From contig JAZSMT010000026.1 of the NCBI GenBank assembly GCA_045536025.1, positions 1 to 18,888 of the forward strand: a stretch of DNA of 18,888 nucleotides, in the 5' to 3' direction. The notes beneath the pieces are model-generated. The model was not told where the DNA came from. It did no database searches and was given only the letters and a program-made list of their open reading frames with translations. Origin of the DNA: HGM11412 sp045536025 (lineage in GTDB: Bacteria; Bacillota; Clostridia; Christensenellales; Borkfalkiaceae). Both the position numbers and the translations under genes were made by a program. Shown in pieces: positions 1 to 6,015 of this stretch. Numbering within the stretch: position 1 is the stretch's first letter; each line of letters starts with the position of its first letter.

Positions 1-200
1 TCAAGCAACATATGTACGTGGTCTACACATATTTCTGCTTCTATTATATTTACTTGTTTCCACTCGCATAAACTTCGCAATATTTTCCCTATTTCTTCAC
101 GATATTGACCGAAAAATGCTTTTCTCCTGTATTTTGGTGCAAATACTATATGATACTTGCAATTCCATTTTGTATGTGCTAAACTATTTGTATCTTTCAT
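1..200 (-). CDS. tnpA: IS200/IS605 family transposase TnpA, N-terminal 66 residues (partial)
   Basis: This encodes a single-domain HUH transposase that cuts and rejoins single-stranded DNA at hairpin ends. The visible protein starts MKDTNSLAHTKWNCKYHIVF, continues APKYRRK and reaches VDHVHMLL, where the HVH pair (residues 61 and 63) is the HUH metal-binding motif. The catalytic tyrosine lies further downstream and is outside the window, so activity cannot be judged. The start ATG at 198-200 follows a strong AGGAGGT ribosome site (207-213 on the complementary strand). That site lies in one arm of an inverted repeat, so translation may be restrained by the mRNA fold, as known for Salmonella IS200. 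Family assignment is very secure. Confidence 0.9.
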   Translation of the reverse strand, partial: MKDTNSLAHTKWNCKYHIVFAPKYRRKAFFGQYREEIGKILRSLCEWKQVNIIEAEICVDHVHMLL

Positions 201-206
201 TAGATG

Positions 207-260
207 ACCTCCTGTGTTTTACTCTTGTGTGGACTACTTGAGTATTTTACCACAGGAGGT
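207..260 (-). promoter_or_regulatory. Inverted repeat that can hide the tnpA ribosome binding site
   Basis: ACCTCCTGTG (207-216) and CACAGGAGGT (251-260) are perfect 10-bp complements. In the tnpA mRNA (minus strand) the downstream arm contains the Shine-Dalgarno AGGAGGT, and the upstream arm ACCTCCTGTG would pair with it, with about 34 bases between. A comparable ribosome-site-sequestering stem in the tnpA leader is known for IS200; the function here is inferred from that parallel. Confidence 0.6.
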
Positions 261-288
261 TTTCTTATGCAAAGGTTAACCACTTTAG

Positions 289-311
289 AACCACGGGACT
301 ATCCCGTGGTT
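289..311 (-). repeat. Subterminal hairpin of the IS200/IS605-type left end
   Basis: AACCACGGGA, loop CTA, TCCCGTGGTT form a perfect 10-bp stem. It is the G/C-rich island in an A/T-rich leader, lies about 90 bases upstream of tnpA and about 5-8 bases inside the presumed element tip, which is the expected place for the hairpin bound by TnpA. Confidence 0.6.
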
Positions 312-320
312 TTCTGTAAC

Positions 321-344
321 AAAAAACCGCCCTTTTAGGGCGGG
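321..344 (-). terminator. Rho-independent terminator of the 34-residue peptide unit
   Basis: On the minus strand CCGCCC, loop TAAAA, GGGCGG is followed by TTTTTTG. Stem arms are 327-332 and 338-343. It lies about 10 bases after the stop codon of the small membrane peptide gene and just upstream of the insertion sequence tip. Confidence 0.8.
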
Positions 345-352
345 AAAAAAGA

Positions 353-457
353 TTATTTGTGAGTTTTACACGCTTTTATTAGCAATTTTGCACACGCAGT
401 TACTGCTAATACCACAATTACCGTCGTAAGGCTCACGATTGAAGAACATGCTACCAT
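353..457 (-). CDS. Small single-span membrane peptide, 34 residues
   Basis: I do not recognise this gene. It encodes 34 residues beginning MVACSSIVSLTTVIVVLAV and ending in the basic tail KLLIKACKTHK: one hydrophobic helix (about residues 5-23) and a C-terminus with Lys24, Lys28, Lys31, His33 and Lys34, so the tail should face the cytoplasm. It has three cysteines (4, 22, 30). Coding is supported by an excellent ribosome site (AAGGAGG, about 7 bases before ATG), a sigma-A promoter (487-515) and an immediate terminator (321-344), which together form a complete transcription unit of about 160 bases. Size, hydrophobicity and basic tail resemble type I toxins of the TxpA/Fst kind or small regulatory membrane peptides; nothing decides between these. 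Confidence 0.65.
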   Translation of the reverse strand: MVACSSIVSLTTVIVVLAVTACAKLLIKACKTHK

Positions 458-486
458 AATTTCTTCCTCCTTAATCTTATATTTTT

Positions 487-515
487 ATTCTAGCACGGCA
501 CAGAGGTTTAGTCAA
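487..515 (-). promoter_or_regulatory. Sigma-A promoter of the 34-residue peptide gene
   Basis: On the minus strand TTGACT (510-515), a 17-base spacer ending in TGC (extended -10) and TAGAAT (487-492). The -35 overlaps the TGA stop of sigG (512-514), so the peptide gene is transcribed independently from within the end of sigG. Predicted first base is about 480. Confidence 0.7.
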
Positions 516-1288
516 TACGATATCTTGGTTTTTAAAAGCTTTAACGCGTTTTTCTCAAGGCGACTGACTTGAGCCTGCGAAAGCCCTACTGACGAAGATA
601 TCTCCGTTTGCGTTCTGCCCTCGAAATACCTCATATAAAGTATGGTTTTTTCACGCTCGTTAAGCTTTTTCATTGCAGACGATAAGGCTGCGTTTTCCGT
701 CCATCTTTCGTCAGTTTCCTTTTCGTCTTTTATTTGGTCCATAAGATAAAGCTCTTCTCCCTCTTTAGAGTATACAGGGTCGTAAAGGGATACCGGATCG
801 GATATGGCGTCAAGCGCGTATACCACCTCGCTTTCGGCAATTGACAACCTTTCGGCAATTTTGCTTGGCGTTGCAACTTCGTCTTGGCGCTCTATCTCTC
901 CTCGAGTTTTCAAAACTTGATAGGCGGTATCTCTTATCGAACGCGAAACCCTTAGGCTGTTAGCCGTTCTTAGTATTCTTTTAATTTCACCTATAATCAT
1001 AGGCACGGCGTAAGTTGAAAAGGTTACGCCAACTGATAAATCGAAATTGTCAACCGCCTTTATAAGCCCTATGCACCCCGCCTGAAACATATCGTCGCGA
1101 GATACCTTAGCACTTGGAAAACGCTTTATTATTGATAATACCAACCTCACGTTTGCGGTAATAAACTTTTCCTTAGCGACTTGATCGCCCTTTGAAATTT
1201 TAGTTAAAAGTTCAATGCTTTCTTCTTTTTTAATACGCGGTAGCGTGGACGTATCCACCCCGCATATCACGACTTTATTTTCCGTCAT
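512..1288 (-). CDS. sigG: RNA polymerase sporulation sigma factor SigG (sigma-G)
   Basis: Sigma-G directs late gene expression in the forespore during endospore formation. The protein (258 residues from the chosen start) opens with TENKVVICGVDTSTLP, an N-terminal signature shared with Bacillus SigG, followed by region 2 (DDMFQAGCIGLIKAVDNFD and STYAVPMIIGEIKRILR), region 3 and a region 4.2 helix-turn-helix (TEISSSVGLSQAQVSRLEKN) near the C-terminus. Length matches the family (about 260). ATG at 1288 is chosen over an in-frame GTG at 1309 because AGGAGGT lies 4 bases before it, while the GTG lacks a ribosome site. A candidate forespore-type promoter lies at 1325-1353. Unlike Bacillus it is not next to spoIIGA-sigE in this window. 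Confidence 0.92.
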   Translation of the reverse strand: MTENKVVICGVDTSTLPRIKKEESIELLTKISKGDQVAKEKFITANVRLVLSIIKRFPSAKVSRDDMFQAGCIGLIKAVDNFDLSVGVTFSTYAVPMIIGEIKRILRTANSLRVSRSIRDTAYQVLKTRGEIERQDEVATPSKIAERLSIAESEVVYALDAISDPVSLYDPVYSKEGEELYLMDQIKDEKETDERWTENAALSSAMKKLNEREKTILYMRYFEGRTQTEISSSVGLSQAQVSRLEKNALKLLKTKISY

Positions 1289-1324
1289 AACACCTCCTAT
1301 GTAAATCACTTTGGGGTGTACGAT

Positions 1325-1353
1325 AAGTTTACCCTATTTTTAAATTTTTATAC
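1325..1353 (-). promoter_or_regulatory. Candidate sigma-F/sigma-G-type promoter of sigG
   Basis: On the minus strand GTATA (1349-1353), 14 bases, then GGGTAAACTT (1325-1334). This resembles the forespore consensus GYWTA ... GGNNANANT, with a spacer one or two bases shorter than usual. It lies about 37 bases upstream of the sigG start, and sigG is controlled by sigma-F and by itself in known spore formers. A match by chance in A/T-rich DNA is possible. Confidence 0.4.
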
Positions 1354-1480
1354 CTTTTTTTAAGCCGAAAAAGTTATTAACAATCGCACCTTAGGTATAA
1401 TGGTGAATTTTGTCGATTTTATATAGTTATCAACATAGGTTATTAACAATGTTGAAAACTTTTTACGAGCGTTTTTAGTG

Positions 1481-1509
1481 TTGCTTTTAGACGTCTTTCG
1501 TGCTATACT
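1481..1509 (+). promoter_or_regulatory. Sigma-A promoter of tcdA, apparently giving a leaderless mRNA
   Basis: TTGCTT (1481-1486), 17-base spacer, TATACT (1504-1509). The usual first transcribed base would be 1516, which is the A of the tcdA ATG. There is no ribosome site in front of that ATG. Confidence 0.7.
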
Positions 1510-1515
1510 AATTTT

Positions 1516-2199
1516 ATGGAAAAAATGTTCGAGCGCTCCTCGCAACTATTCGGCGAAGAGGCTATTAAAAAACTTAATAACTCGCACGTTGCGGTGTTTG
1601 GGTTAGGTGGCGTTGGAAGTTACGCTGTGGAGGCACTTGCGCGCGCAGGCGTAGGCACTATCACCGTTATAGATAGCGACGTTTATGAGGAAACTAATCT
1701 CAACCGCCAACTGTACGCAACGTTAAATTCTATCGGGCGCAAAAAAACAGCCGTTTCAAGCGAGCGCATCAAGTCTATTCGCCCTCAAACTAACGTTATA
1801 GAAATTGACGGGTTTATTACCGAAAGCGATAATTTAAATATAGACTTTTCTTTGTTTTCATACGTTTTAGATGCAATTGATACCGTTTCTGGTAAAATTG
1901 CGATAATTAGCGAGTGTAAAAAGACGGATACGAAAGTTATATCGTGTATGGGTACGGGCAATAAGCTCAACCCCACACTTTTTAAGGTTGAAGATATATC
2001 TAAAACAAAGGTTTGCCCCCTTTGTAAGGTTATGCGCAAACAACTTAAAGATAGGAATATTTCGGGCGTTAAGGTAGTATATTCTGAAGAACAACCTATA
2101 AAGACCGATAGTCGAGAGCCTGCAAGCAATTCCTTCGTTCCTGCGGTTGCAGGGCTTATATCGGCAGGCGAGATTATAAACGATATTGTAAAGGAGTAA
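1516..2199 (+). CDS. tcdA: tRNA threonylcarbamoyladenosine dehydratase TcdA (ThiF/E1-like)
   Basis: TcdA uses ATP to cyclise threonylcarbamoyladenosine at position 37 of tRNA. The 227-residue protein has the nucleotide-binding loop GLGGVGS (residues 29-35), the acidic strand end VIDSD and NLNRQ motif (61-65) of the E1/ThiF fold, and the TcdA-typical stretches MGTGNKLNPTLFKVEDISKT and KVVYSEEQP, ending in FVPAVAGLI. It is slightly shorter than Bacillus YrvM. The start has no Shine-Dalgarno; the promoter at 1481-1509 would place transcription start on the ATG itself, so a leaderless message is inferred. A second ATG at 1525 is a less likely start. It is followed after 4 bases by the C_GCAxxG_C_C gene, whose ribosome site is within the last codons of tcdA. 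Confidence 0.9.
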   Translation: MEKMFERSSQLFGEEAIKKLNNSHVAVFGLGGVGSYAVEALARAGVGTITVIDSDVYEETNLNRQLYATLNSIGRKKTAVSSERIKSIRPQTNVIEIDGFITESDNLNIDFSLFSYVLDAIDTVSGKIAIISECKKTDTKVISCMGTGNKLNPTLFKVEDISKTKVCPLCKVMRKQLKDRNISGVKVVYSEEQPIKTDSREPASNSFVPAVAGLISAGEIINDIVKE

Positions 2200-2203
2200 T
2201 TTG

Positions 2204-2647
2204 ATGACTAAACGCGAGCTTGGAGAAGGATATTTTAAAAACGGCTATAACTGCGCGCAAGCGGTTGCGCTTGCGTTTGAAAAAGAAACGGGGCTTGATA
2301 AAGATTTTATAGCAAAAGCGTTGTCGGGCTACGGCGGTGGGTTTGGACGTATGCGCGAGGTTTGCGGTGCGGTTAACGGTATGGTTTTCGTGCTAAATAT
2401 TTTAAAGGGCTACACCTCTCCCACGAACGACGGTGAGAAGACGTCGCATTATAAAGAAGTTCAATACGTAATGAAAGCCTTTAAAGAAAAAAACGGCTCG
2501 TATATATGCCGTGAACTATTATCTTTACCCGATGGAAATTCCGAGCCTACCCCTGAAAAGAGGACGCAGGCTTACTATAAAAAACGCCCGTGCGCCCTAC
2601 TTGTTGGCGACGCGTGCGAAATCTTAGAAAATTATCTAAACAAATAA
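2204..2647 (+). CDS. C_GCAxxG_C_C family cysteine-rich redox protein
   Basis: This 147-residue protein belongs to the small family defined by spaced cysteines: Cys17 (NGYNCAQA), Cys54 in a glycine-rich GYGGGFGRMREVCGAVNG segment, and Cys102, Cys130 and Cys138 toward the C-terminus. The pattern suggests metal or cluster binding and redox activity, but no reaction is established; related proteins are often annotated as putative redox-active proteins. The start ATG at 2204 is used because AAGGAG (2191-2196) lies 7 bases before it; a TTG just upstream in frame is not needed. It is the second gene of a tcdA operon. Its stop codon lies in the shared terminator stem. Confidence 0.8.
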   Translation: MTKRELGEGYFKNGYNCAQAVALAFEKETGLDKDFIAKALSGYGGGFGRMREVCGAVNGMVFVLNILKGYTSPTNDGEKTSHYKEVQYVMKAFKEKNGSYICRELLSLPDGNSEPTPEKRTQAYYKKRPCALLVGDACEILENYLNK

Positions 2648-2682
2648 AAAAAAGGAGCGCTTGTCCCTTTTTTTATTTGTTT
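2638..2682. terminator. Bidirectional terminator between the C_GCAxxG_C_C gene and the MFS gene
   Basis: Arms 2638-2655 and 2665-2682 are complementary at 17 of 18 positions around a 9-base loop; each arm is a long A- or T-run plus GG/CC, so each strand ends in a T-run. The TAA of the plus gene (2645-2647) and the stop of the minus gene (2673-2675) both lie inside the arms. Confidence 0.75.
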
Positions 2683-3872
2683 AAAATTAGTCCCTTTTGC
2701 TCCCTTTTTATAAGCAGTAGCATACCTATAAATAAAATTATGGGAAACACCGTTGCTATTAAAACGCCTTCCTGAACGGTTAATTCGCTTGCTAAAACCC
2801 CTACGACGAGTGGCCCTAAGGTGCAACCTACGTCGCCACCAAATGCAAGCATTGAAAACATTGCCGTTCCACCCGACGCAAAAAACCTTCCGCCAATTGA
2901 ATAAATGCCCGGCCACGTTATACCAACGAATAAACCGCAAAGCGCAACGAAGATAAGCGACAGTATTGCATTTGGCTGTAAAACGCTTAATAGATAGCAC
3001 GCTACTAATAGCGCCGAGCAACCCATTATAAACTTATTAAGGTTGATTTTATCTTTACTAAGACCGAAACCAAACCTAGATATAAACATAAATAGCGCGA
3101 ACGCACTTGCGCCTATTAAATCGCCCGTTGCTTTCGAAACTTTTAGCCCGCTTTCAGCAAAATAACTTGCCCACTGCGAAATCGCTTGCTCGGAAGCACC
3201 TGCCGCAATCATCAATATAAACAGTAAAACAAAAGTTTTATCTTTAAATAAACGTAATTTTTTAACCGTTTTTTCCTCTTCTGAAGGATTAACGATAGGG
3301 CTTTTTGTAAACAAAAGAATTTCAACGATAGGAATTATTATTAGAAAAAATGCAAAATAGTTCCAATTTTGTATTCCAAACACCTCAAAAAAGGCGGTTG
3401 CAAGCAGTATAACAAACAAATGCCCAAGCGGATAAAAAGAGTGTAAAAAGCTCATTTTCGAGGACTTATTGTCAAACGGAAGAGCCTCCACTATTGGGCT
3501 AAGTGCAACCTCGCTAAGTCCACTACCTATAGCCATTAAGGTTACTGCAATAAAAATCGAAATAAAAATTGAAAGAGTACGTTTAAATAATATCGGCGTG
3601 AAACCTAACACTATAAAGGCAACCAAGCCAAATAACGCGGACGTAATTCCCGAATATTTATAACCCATTTTAATTACGACTTTAGACGAAAATAAGTCTA
3701 TAAAAATTTGTAATGCAAAATTATACGAAACAAGCGCCGTTATAAAATAAAGTGGTATACCGTATTGTTTATTGAAATACACGAACAGTAGCGGTAATAA
3801 ATTGTTTATCGCGCCCTGTAGAATATAGCCCACTGAACAAGCGGTTAAAGTAATATTGTACCTTTTATTCAT
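2673..3872 (-). CDS. Major facilitator superfamily (MFS) transporter, substrate unknown
   Basis: This is a 399-residue protein with about twelve hydrophobic segments in two halves joined by a charged loop (SPIVNPSEEEKTVKKLRLFKD, about residues 191-211), typical of the MFS fold. The second half contains the glycine-rich GITWPGIYSIGGRFFASGG and MLAFGGDVGCTLGPLV segments, resembling sugar or multidrug permeases of the FucP-like branch. The substrate cannot be read from the sequence. A GH29 fucosidase lies 0.75 kb away, but with an oppositely oriented gene between, so a shared sugar pathway is only a possibility. There is no clear ribosome site before the ATG; a TATACT at 3884-3889 would start the mRNA about 5 bases before it, with no convincing -35. 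Confidence 0.8.
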   Translation of the reverse strand: MNKRYNITLTACSVGYILQGAINNLLPLLFVYFNKQYGIPLYFITALVSYNFALQIFIDLFSSKVVIKMGYKYSGITSALFGLVAFIVLGFTPILFKRTLSIFISIFIAVTLMAIGSGLSEVALSPIVEALPFDNKSSKMSFLHSFYPLGHLFVILLATAFFEVFGIQNWNYFAFFLIIIPIVEILLFTKSPIVNPSEEEKTVKKLRLFKDKTFVLLFILMIAAGASEQAISQWASYFAESGLKVSKATGDLIGASAFALFMFISRFGFGLSKDKINLNKFIMGCSALLVACYLLSVLQPNAILSLIFVALCGLFVGITWPGIYSIGGRFFASGGTAMFSMLAFGGDVGCTLGPLVVGVLASELTVQEGVLIATVFPIILFIGMLLLIKREQKGLILNK

Positions 3873-3914
3873 GATTTTATTTTAGTATATTTTTAAGTTT
3901 AAATCAAACGGTTA

Positions 3915-3942
3915 ACAATAAAATTTTTATTTTCATAAAATA
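3915..3942 (+). promoter_or_regulatory. Candidate sigma-K promoter of the collagen-like gene
   Basis: AAC with AC at 3915-3916, a 17-base spacer, then CATAAAATA (3934-3942) matches the Bacillus sigma-K consensus AC-N16/17-CATANNNTA at every defined base. The start site would be near 3949, leaving a leader with GAGG (3961-3964) before the ATG. Mother-cell sigma-K expression is what is known for bclA-type spore-surface genes. No convincing sigma-A -35/-10 pair is present. Confidence 0.5.
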
Positions 3943-3975
3943 GTAGTGAACTTTAATGTTGAGGTACAATCTTAA

Positions 3976-4578
3976 ATGTGTTTTTTTAATAATAATTGCA
4001 ACTGCAACAATAATTGTAGGCAAAGAGTAATCGTAGGCCCTCAAGGCCCTACGGGTCCAGTTGGTCCGAGAGGTCCAGTCGGCCCTACAGGCCCTACGGG
4101 CGCTACCGGTGCAACAGGTGCTACTGGCGCAACGGGTGCTACCGGCCCTCAAGGTCCTATTGGCCCGATTGGCCCGCAAGGCCCTCAAGGTGAACAAGGC
4201 CCTGCAGGCACGTCTGACGCTATATACGCAAGTAGCGGGGTTTCTTCAGTAGGGGCAGGAGGCACTTCTCCTATAACCTTAAACACTGTCACGCCTGACA
4301 GTTCGCTGAGCATAAGCGACAATGCCGTAATTATATCCGAAGCGGGCTACTATCTTATCTCTTATTACCTGACCGGAACGTCCTCTTCGGTTGATTATTC
4401 GCTCACTCTTAACGGAACGGCAATATCTACGATATTAGATTCCGAAGCGGCGGTTACCACGGTTTCTAAGACGTTGTTATTAAGCGCAGTTGCTGGCGAC
4501 GAATTAACTTTAGTTAATACCGGCGATACCACTCTTGCAATTACTGATACTGGTTTAACCGTTTTAAAAGTTGCTTAA
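3976..4578 (+). CDS. BclA-like collagen-repeat spore-surface protein
   Basis: The 200-residue protein has three parts. An N-terminal segment (1-20) is rich in Asn and Cys (NNNCNCNNNC), possibly for anchoring or disulphide crosslinking. Residues 21-77 are 19 uninterrupted Gly-X-Y triplets, mostly GPT/GPV/GPQ with five GAT in a row, which should form a collagen-type triple helix. Residues 80-200 form a beta-rich domain (ending TDTGLTVLKVA) resembling the BclA C-terminal TNF-like trimerisation head. There is no signal peptide, as expected for proteins placed on the spore from the mother cell. A candidate sigma-K promoter lies upstream and a strong terminator follows. A role in spore coat or exosporium filaments is inferred from family and from sigG in the same window. 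Confidence 0.82.
   Translation: MCFFNNNCNCNNNCRQRVIVGPQGPTGPVGPRGPVGPTGPTGATGATGATGATGATGPQGPIGPIGPQGPQGEQGPAGTSDAIYASSGVSSVGAGGTSPITLNTVTPDSSLSISDNAVIISEAGYYLISYYLTGTSSSVDYSLTLNGTAISTILDSEAAVTTVSKTLLLSAVAGDELTLVNTGDTTLAITDTGLTVLKVA
4036..4209 (+). repeat. In-frame 9-base-type repeat encoding Gly-X-Y triplets
   Basis: GGN-CCN-NNN and GGN-GCN-ACN units repeat without interruption. The stretch coding for five GAT triplets (about 4096-4143) is the most uniform and would be prone to slippage-driven length change, which stays in frame. Confidence 0.7.
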
Positions 4579-4585
4579 ACAAACG

Positions 4586-4613
4586 AAAACCTCGGCTTTT
4601 GCCGAGGTTTTTT
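4586..4613 (+). terminator. Rho-independent terminator after the collagen-like gene
   Basis: AAAACCTCGGC (4586-4596), loop TTTT, GCCGAGGTTTT (4601-4611), followed by more T. The stop codon is 8 bases upstream. The reverse strand also ends in TTTT, so it may also serve the convergent fucosidase gene ending at 4616. Confidence 0.85.
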
Positions 4614-4615
4614 AA

Positions 4616-5944
4616 TTATTTAAGAAAGATTTCAATTACAGGTGTAATTTTTTGCGGTTGAACTACAGGGAGTTCAAAAATAACCTTTCCGTCCTCTTCA
4701 GTAAACAAGATTTCACTGCCGTCGTGAAGGAATTGACAGTAGTCTACCTTGCCTGCAAGCCCGTCGAACACGAGTGCTTTAAAGGGATAATCTACAAGAT
4801 GAATATAAAGCCTATCCCCCTCTTCAGACTGAGTAAGGAAAGTGCCTATCGGCGCGGTAAATTCAGGTTCAGCCATCGTACAGCCGTAGATTGAGCGTGA
4901 ATTATACTTCATCCAGTCAGCGTATGCTTGAAGAGCGTCGTCAGCACGATAGTCAAACACGCCTCTTGATGTGGGGCCAACATTCATTAAAACGTTACCG
5001 CCGTAAGCTACAGACTTGATAAGCGTGTCTATAAGCATTTTATGAGATTTCCAAGACGTTTCATCCCTAAAATATCCCCACGAGCCAGAGAAGGTGTGGC
5101 ACGCCTCCCAAGTTAAATACTCGCCCGTTTCTTCATCTTTTCTCCAGCTATGCGTGTTAACTTGTTCGGGGGTAACGGTGTCGCCACCGATTTCCAAACG
5201 GTCGTTAACTACGATATCGGGCTGTAAAGACCTTACGAGTTTCATAAGCTCTTCAGATTCCCACTCGTCCTTACCCTTACCGCCGTTGCCTTGCATCCAC
5301 GGTTTTTTGTTGGGATCAGGCGGGGGATTGCCCTTGTCAAACGCAAGCATTTTAACAGCGTCTGGGTCTTTAGCGTAGGAAAAGTCAAACCAAATAACGT
5401 CGATTTTACCGTAATTAGTCAAAAGCTCGGAAACTTGGTCACGCAAATATTTAGCGTACTTTTTCATATCTCTACCCTTATCCATTTGCTCGCCGTCTTC
5501 ACGCCTTGGGTGAATAACGTCTATGGGGAAATCGGGGTGATGCCAGTCAATAAGCGAATAGTAAAAGCCCACCTTTAAACCTTCAGCTCTGAACGCCTCA
5601 ACGTATTGTTTAACGATATCTTTACCGTAAGGGGTATTCATAACGGTATAATCGGTGTATTTTGAATCAAATAAACAAAAACCCTCGTGATGCTTGGTGG
5701 TTAAAACGGCGTATTTCATGCCTGCAGCTTTTGCCTTTTTAGCCCATTCTTTGCAATCTATAAGGTCGGGATTAAAGTATTTAAAATACTTGTCGTATTT
5801 TTCTTCGCTAATTTTTTCCATCGTTTTAATCCACTCGTGCCTTGCTGGAAGCGAGTATAAGCCAAAGTGAATAAACATACCAAATCTATCGTGAAATAGC
5901 CAAGAGGTATCACCGACAGTTTTCTTTCTCTTATAAGAACTCAT
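4616..5944 (-). CDS. Alpha-L-fucosidase, glycoside hydrolase family 29
   Basis: This enzyme removes alpha-linked L-fucose from oligosaccharides by a retaining mechanism. The 442-residue protein shows GH29 landmarks: WLFHDRFGMFIHFGLYS (15-31), TTKHHEGFCLFDS (82-94), GFYYSLIDWHHPDF (126-139) and KIDVIWFDFSYA (180-190), in which Asp187 fits the catalytic nucleophile, and a C-terminal beta domain from about residue 360. The acid/base residue cannot be assigned by eye. There is no signal peptide, so the enzyme should act on imported sugars in the cytoplasm. ATG at 5944 follows AAGGAG by 8 bases; promoter at 5987-6015. It is a single-gene unit. Confidence 0.9.
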   Translation of the reverse strand: MSSYKRKKTVGDTSWLFHDRFGMFIHFGLYSLPARHEWIKTMEKISEEKYDKYFKYFNPDLIDCKEWAKKAKAAGMKYAVLTTKHHEGFCLFDSKYTDYTVMNTPYGKDIVKQYVEAFRAEGLKVGFYYSLIDWHHPDFPIDVIHPRREDGEQMDKGRDMKKYAKYLRDQVSELLTNYGKIDVIWFDFSYAKDPDAVKMLAFDKGNPPPDPNKKPWMQGNGGKGKDEWESEELMKLVRSLQPDIVVNDRLEIGGDTVTPEQVNTHSWRKDEETGEYLTWEACHTFSGSWGYFRDETSWKSHKMLIDTLIKSVAYGGNVLMNVGPTSRGVFDYRADDALQAYADWMKYNSRSIYGCTMAEPEFTAPIGTFLTQSEEGDRLYIHLVDYPFKALVFDGLAGKVDYCQFLHDGSEILFTEEDGKVIFELPVVQPQKITPVIEIFLK

Positions 5945-5986
5945 TACATTTCTCCTTAAAAACCTCGGCAGTTAGCCGTTTTTTAT

Positions 5987-6015
5987 AGTATATCATATCG
6001 CAAATTTCAAATCAA
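5987..6015 (-). promoter_or_regulatory. Sigma-A promoter of the fucosidase gene
   Basis: On the minus strand TTGATT (6010-6015), a 17-base spacer ending in TGA (extended -10) and TATACT (5987-5992). The leader then contains CGGC-TAACT-GCCG (5965-5978), a small hairpin that could be an operator or only a weak fold. Confidence 0.7.

Larger units (their letters stand above)
1..319 (-). mobile_element. IS200/IS605-type insertion sequence, left end and 5' part (cut by window edge)
   Basis: The element reads on the minus strand and contains the first 66 codons of a tnpA transposase. Upstream of tnpA are a 10-bp perfect hairpin (arms 289-298 and 302-311, loop CTA), as expected of a subterminal recognition hairpin in this family, and a second inverted repeat (207-216 / 251-260) covering the tnpA ribosome site. 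The tip is placed near 315-319 because the minus strand reads TTAC there, the type of short target left of the element in IS608-like members; this boundary is inferred. No tnpB is visible. The right end lies outside the window. Confidence 0.7.

Noticed and set aside
256..336. Plus-strand frame starting MQRLTTLEPRD with an AGGAGG in front
   Set aside because: The apparent ribosome site is the complementary arm of the tnpA leader stem, and the frame runs through the element hairpin and a terminator; coding is unlikely.
1427..1446. DnaA boxes (TTATCAACA and TTATTAACA) suggesting an origin
   Set aside because: Only two degenerate boxes in A/T-rich intergenic DNA; no dnaA or dnaN, no unwinding element or box cluster.
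3965..3970. TACAAT as a sigma-A -10 for the collagen-like gene
   Set aside because: No acceptable -35 at 16-18 bases; the region is better explained by GAGG ribosome site downstream of a sigma-K-type promoter.
3904..4197. 97-codon frame opposite the collagen gene
   Set aside because: It is the reverse complement of Gly-X-Y codons (Arg/Ala/Asn repeats) and has no ribosome site.
2673..5944. Fucose utilisation operon (MFS transporter plus fucosidase)
   Set aside because: The two genes are separated by an oppositely oriented spore-surface gene with terminator and have separate promoters; no fucose isomerase, kinase or aldolase is present.
5963..5980. Attenuator in the fucosidase leader
   Set aside because: The CGGC/GCCG stem is only 4 bp with a 5-base loop; too weak to call a terminator, kept only as a possible operator note.
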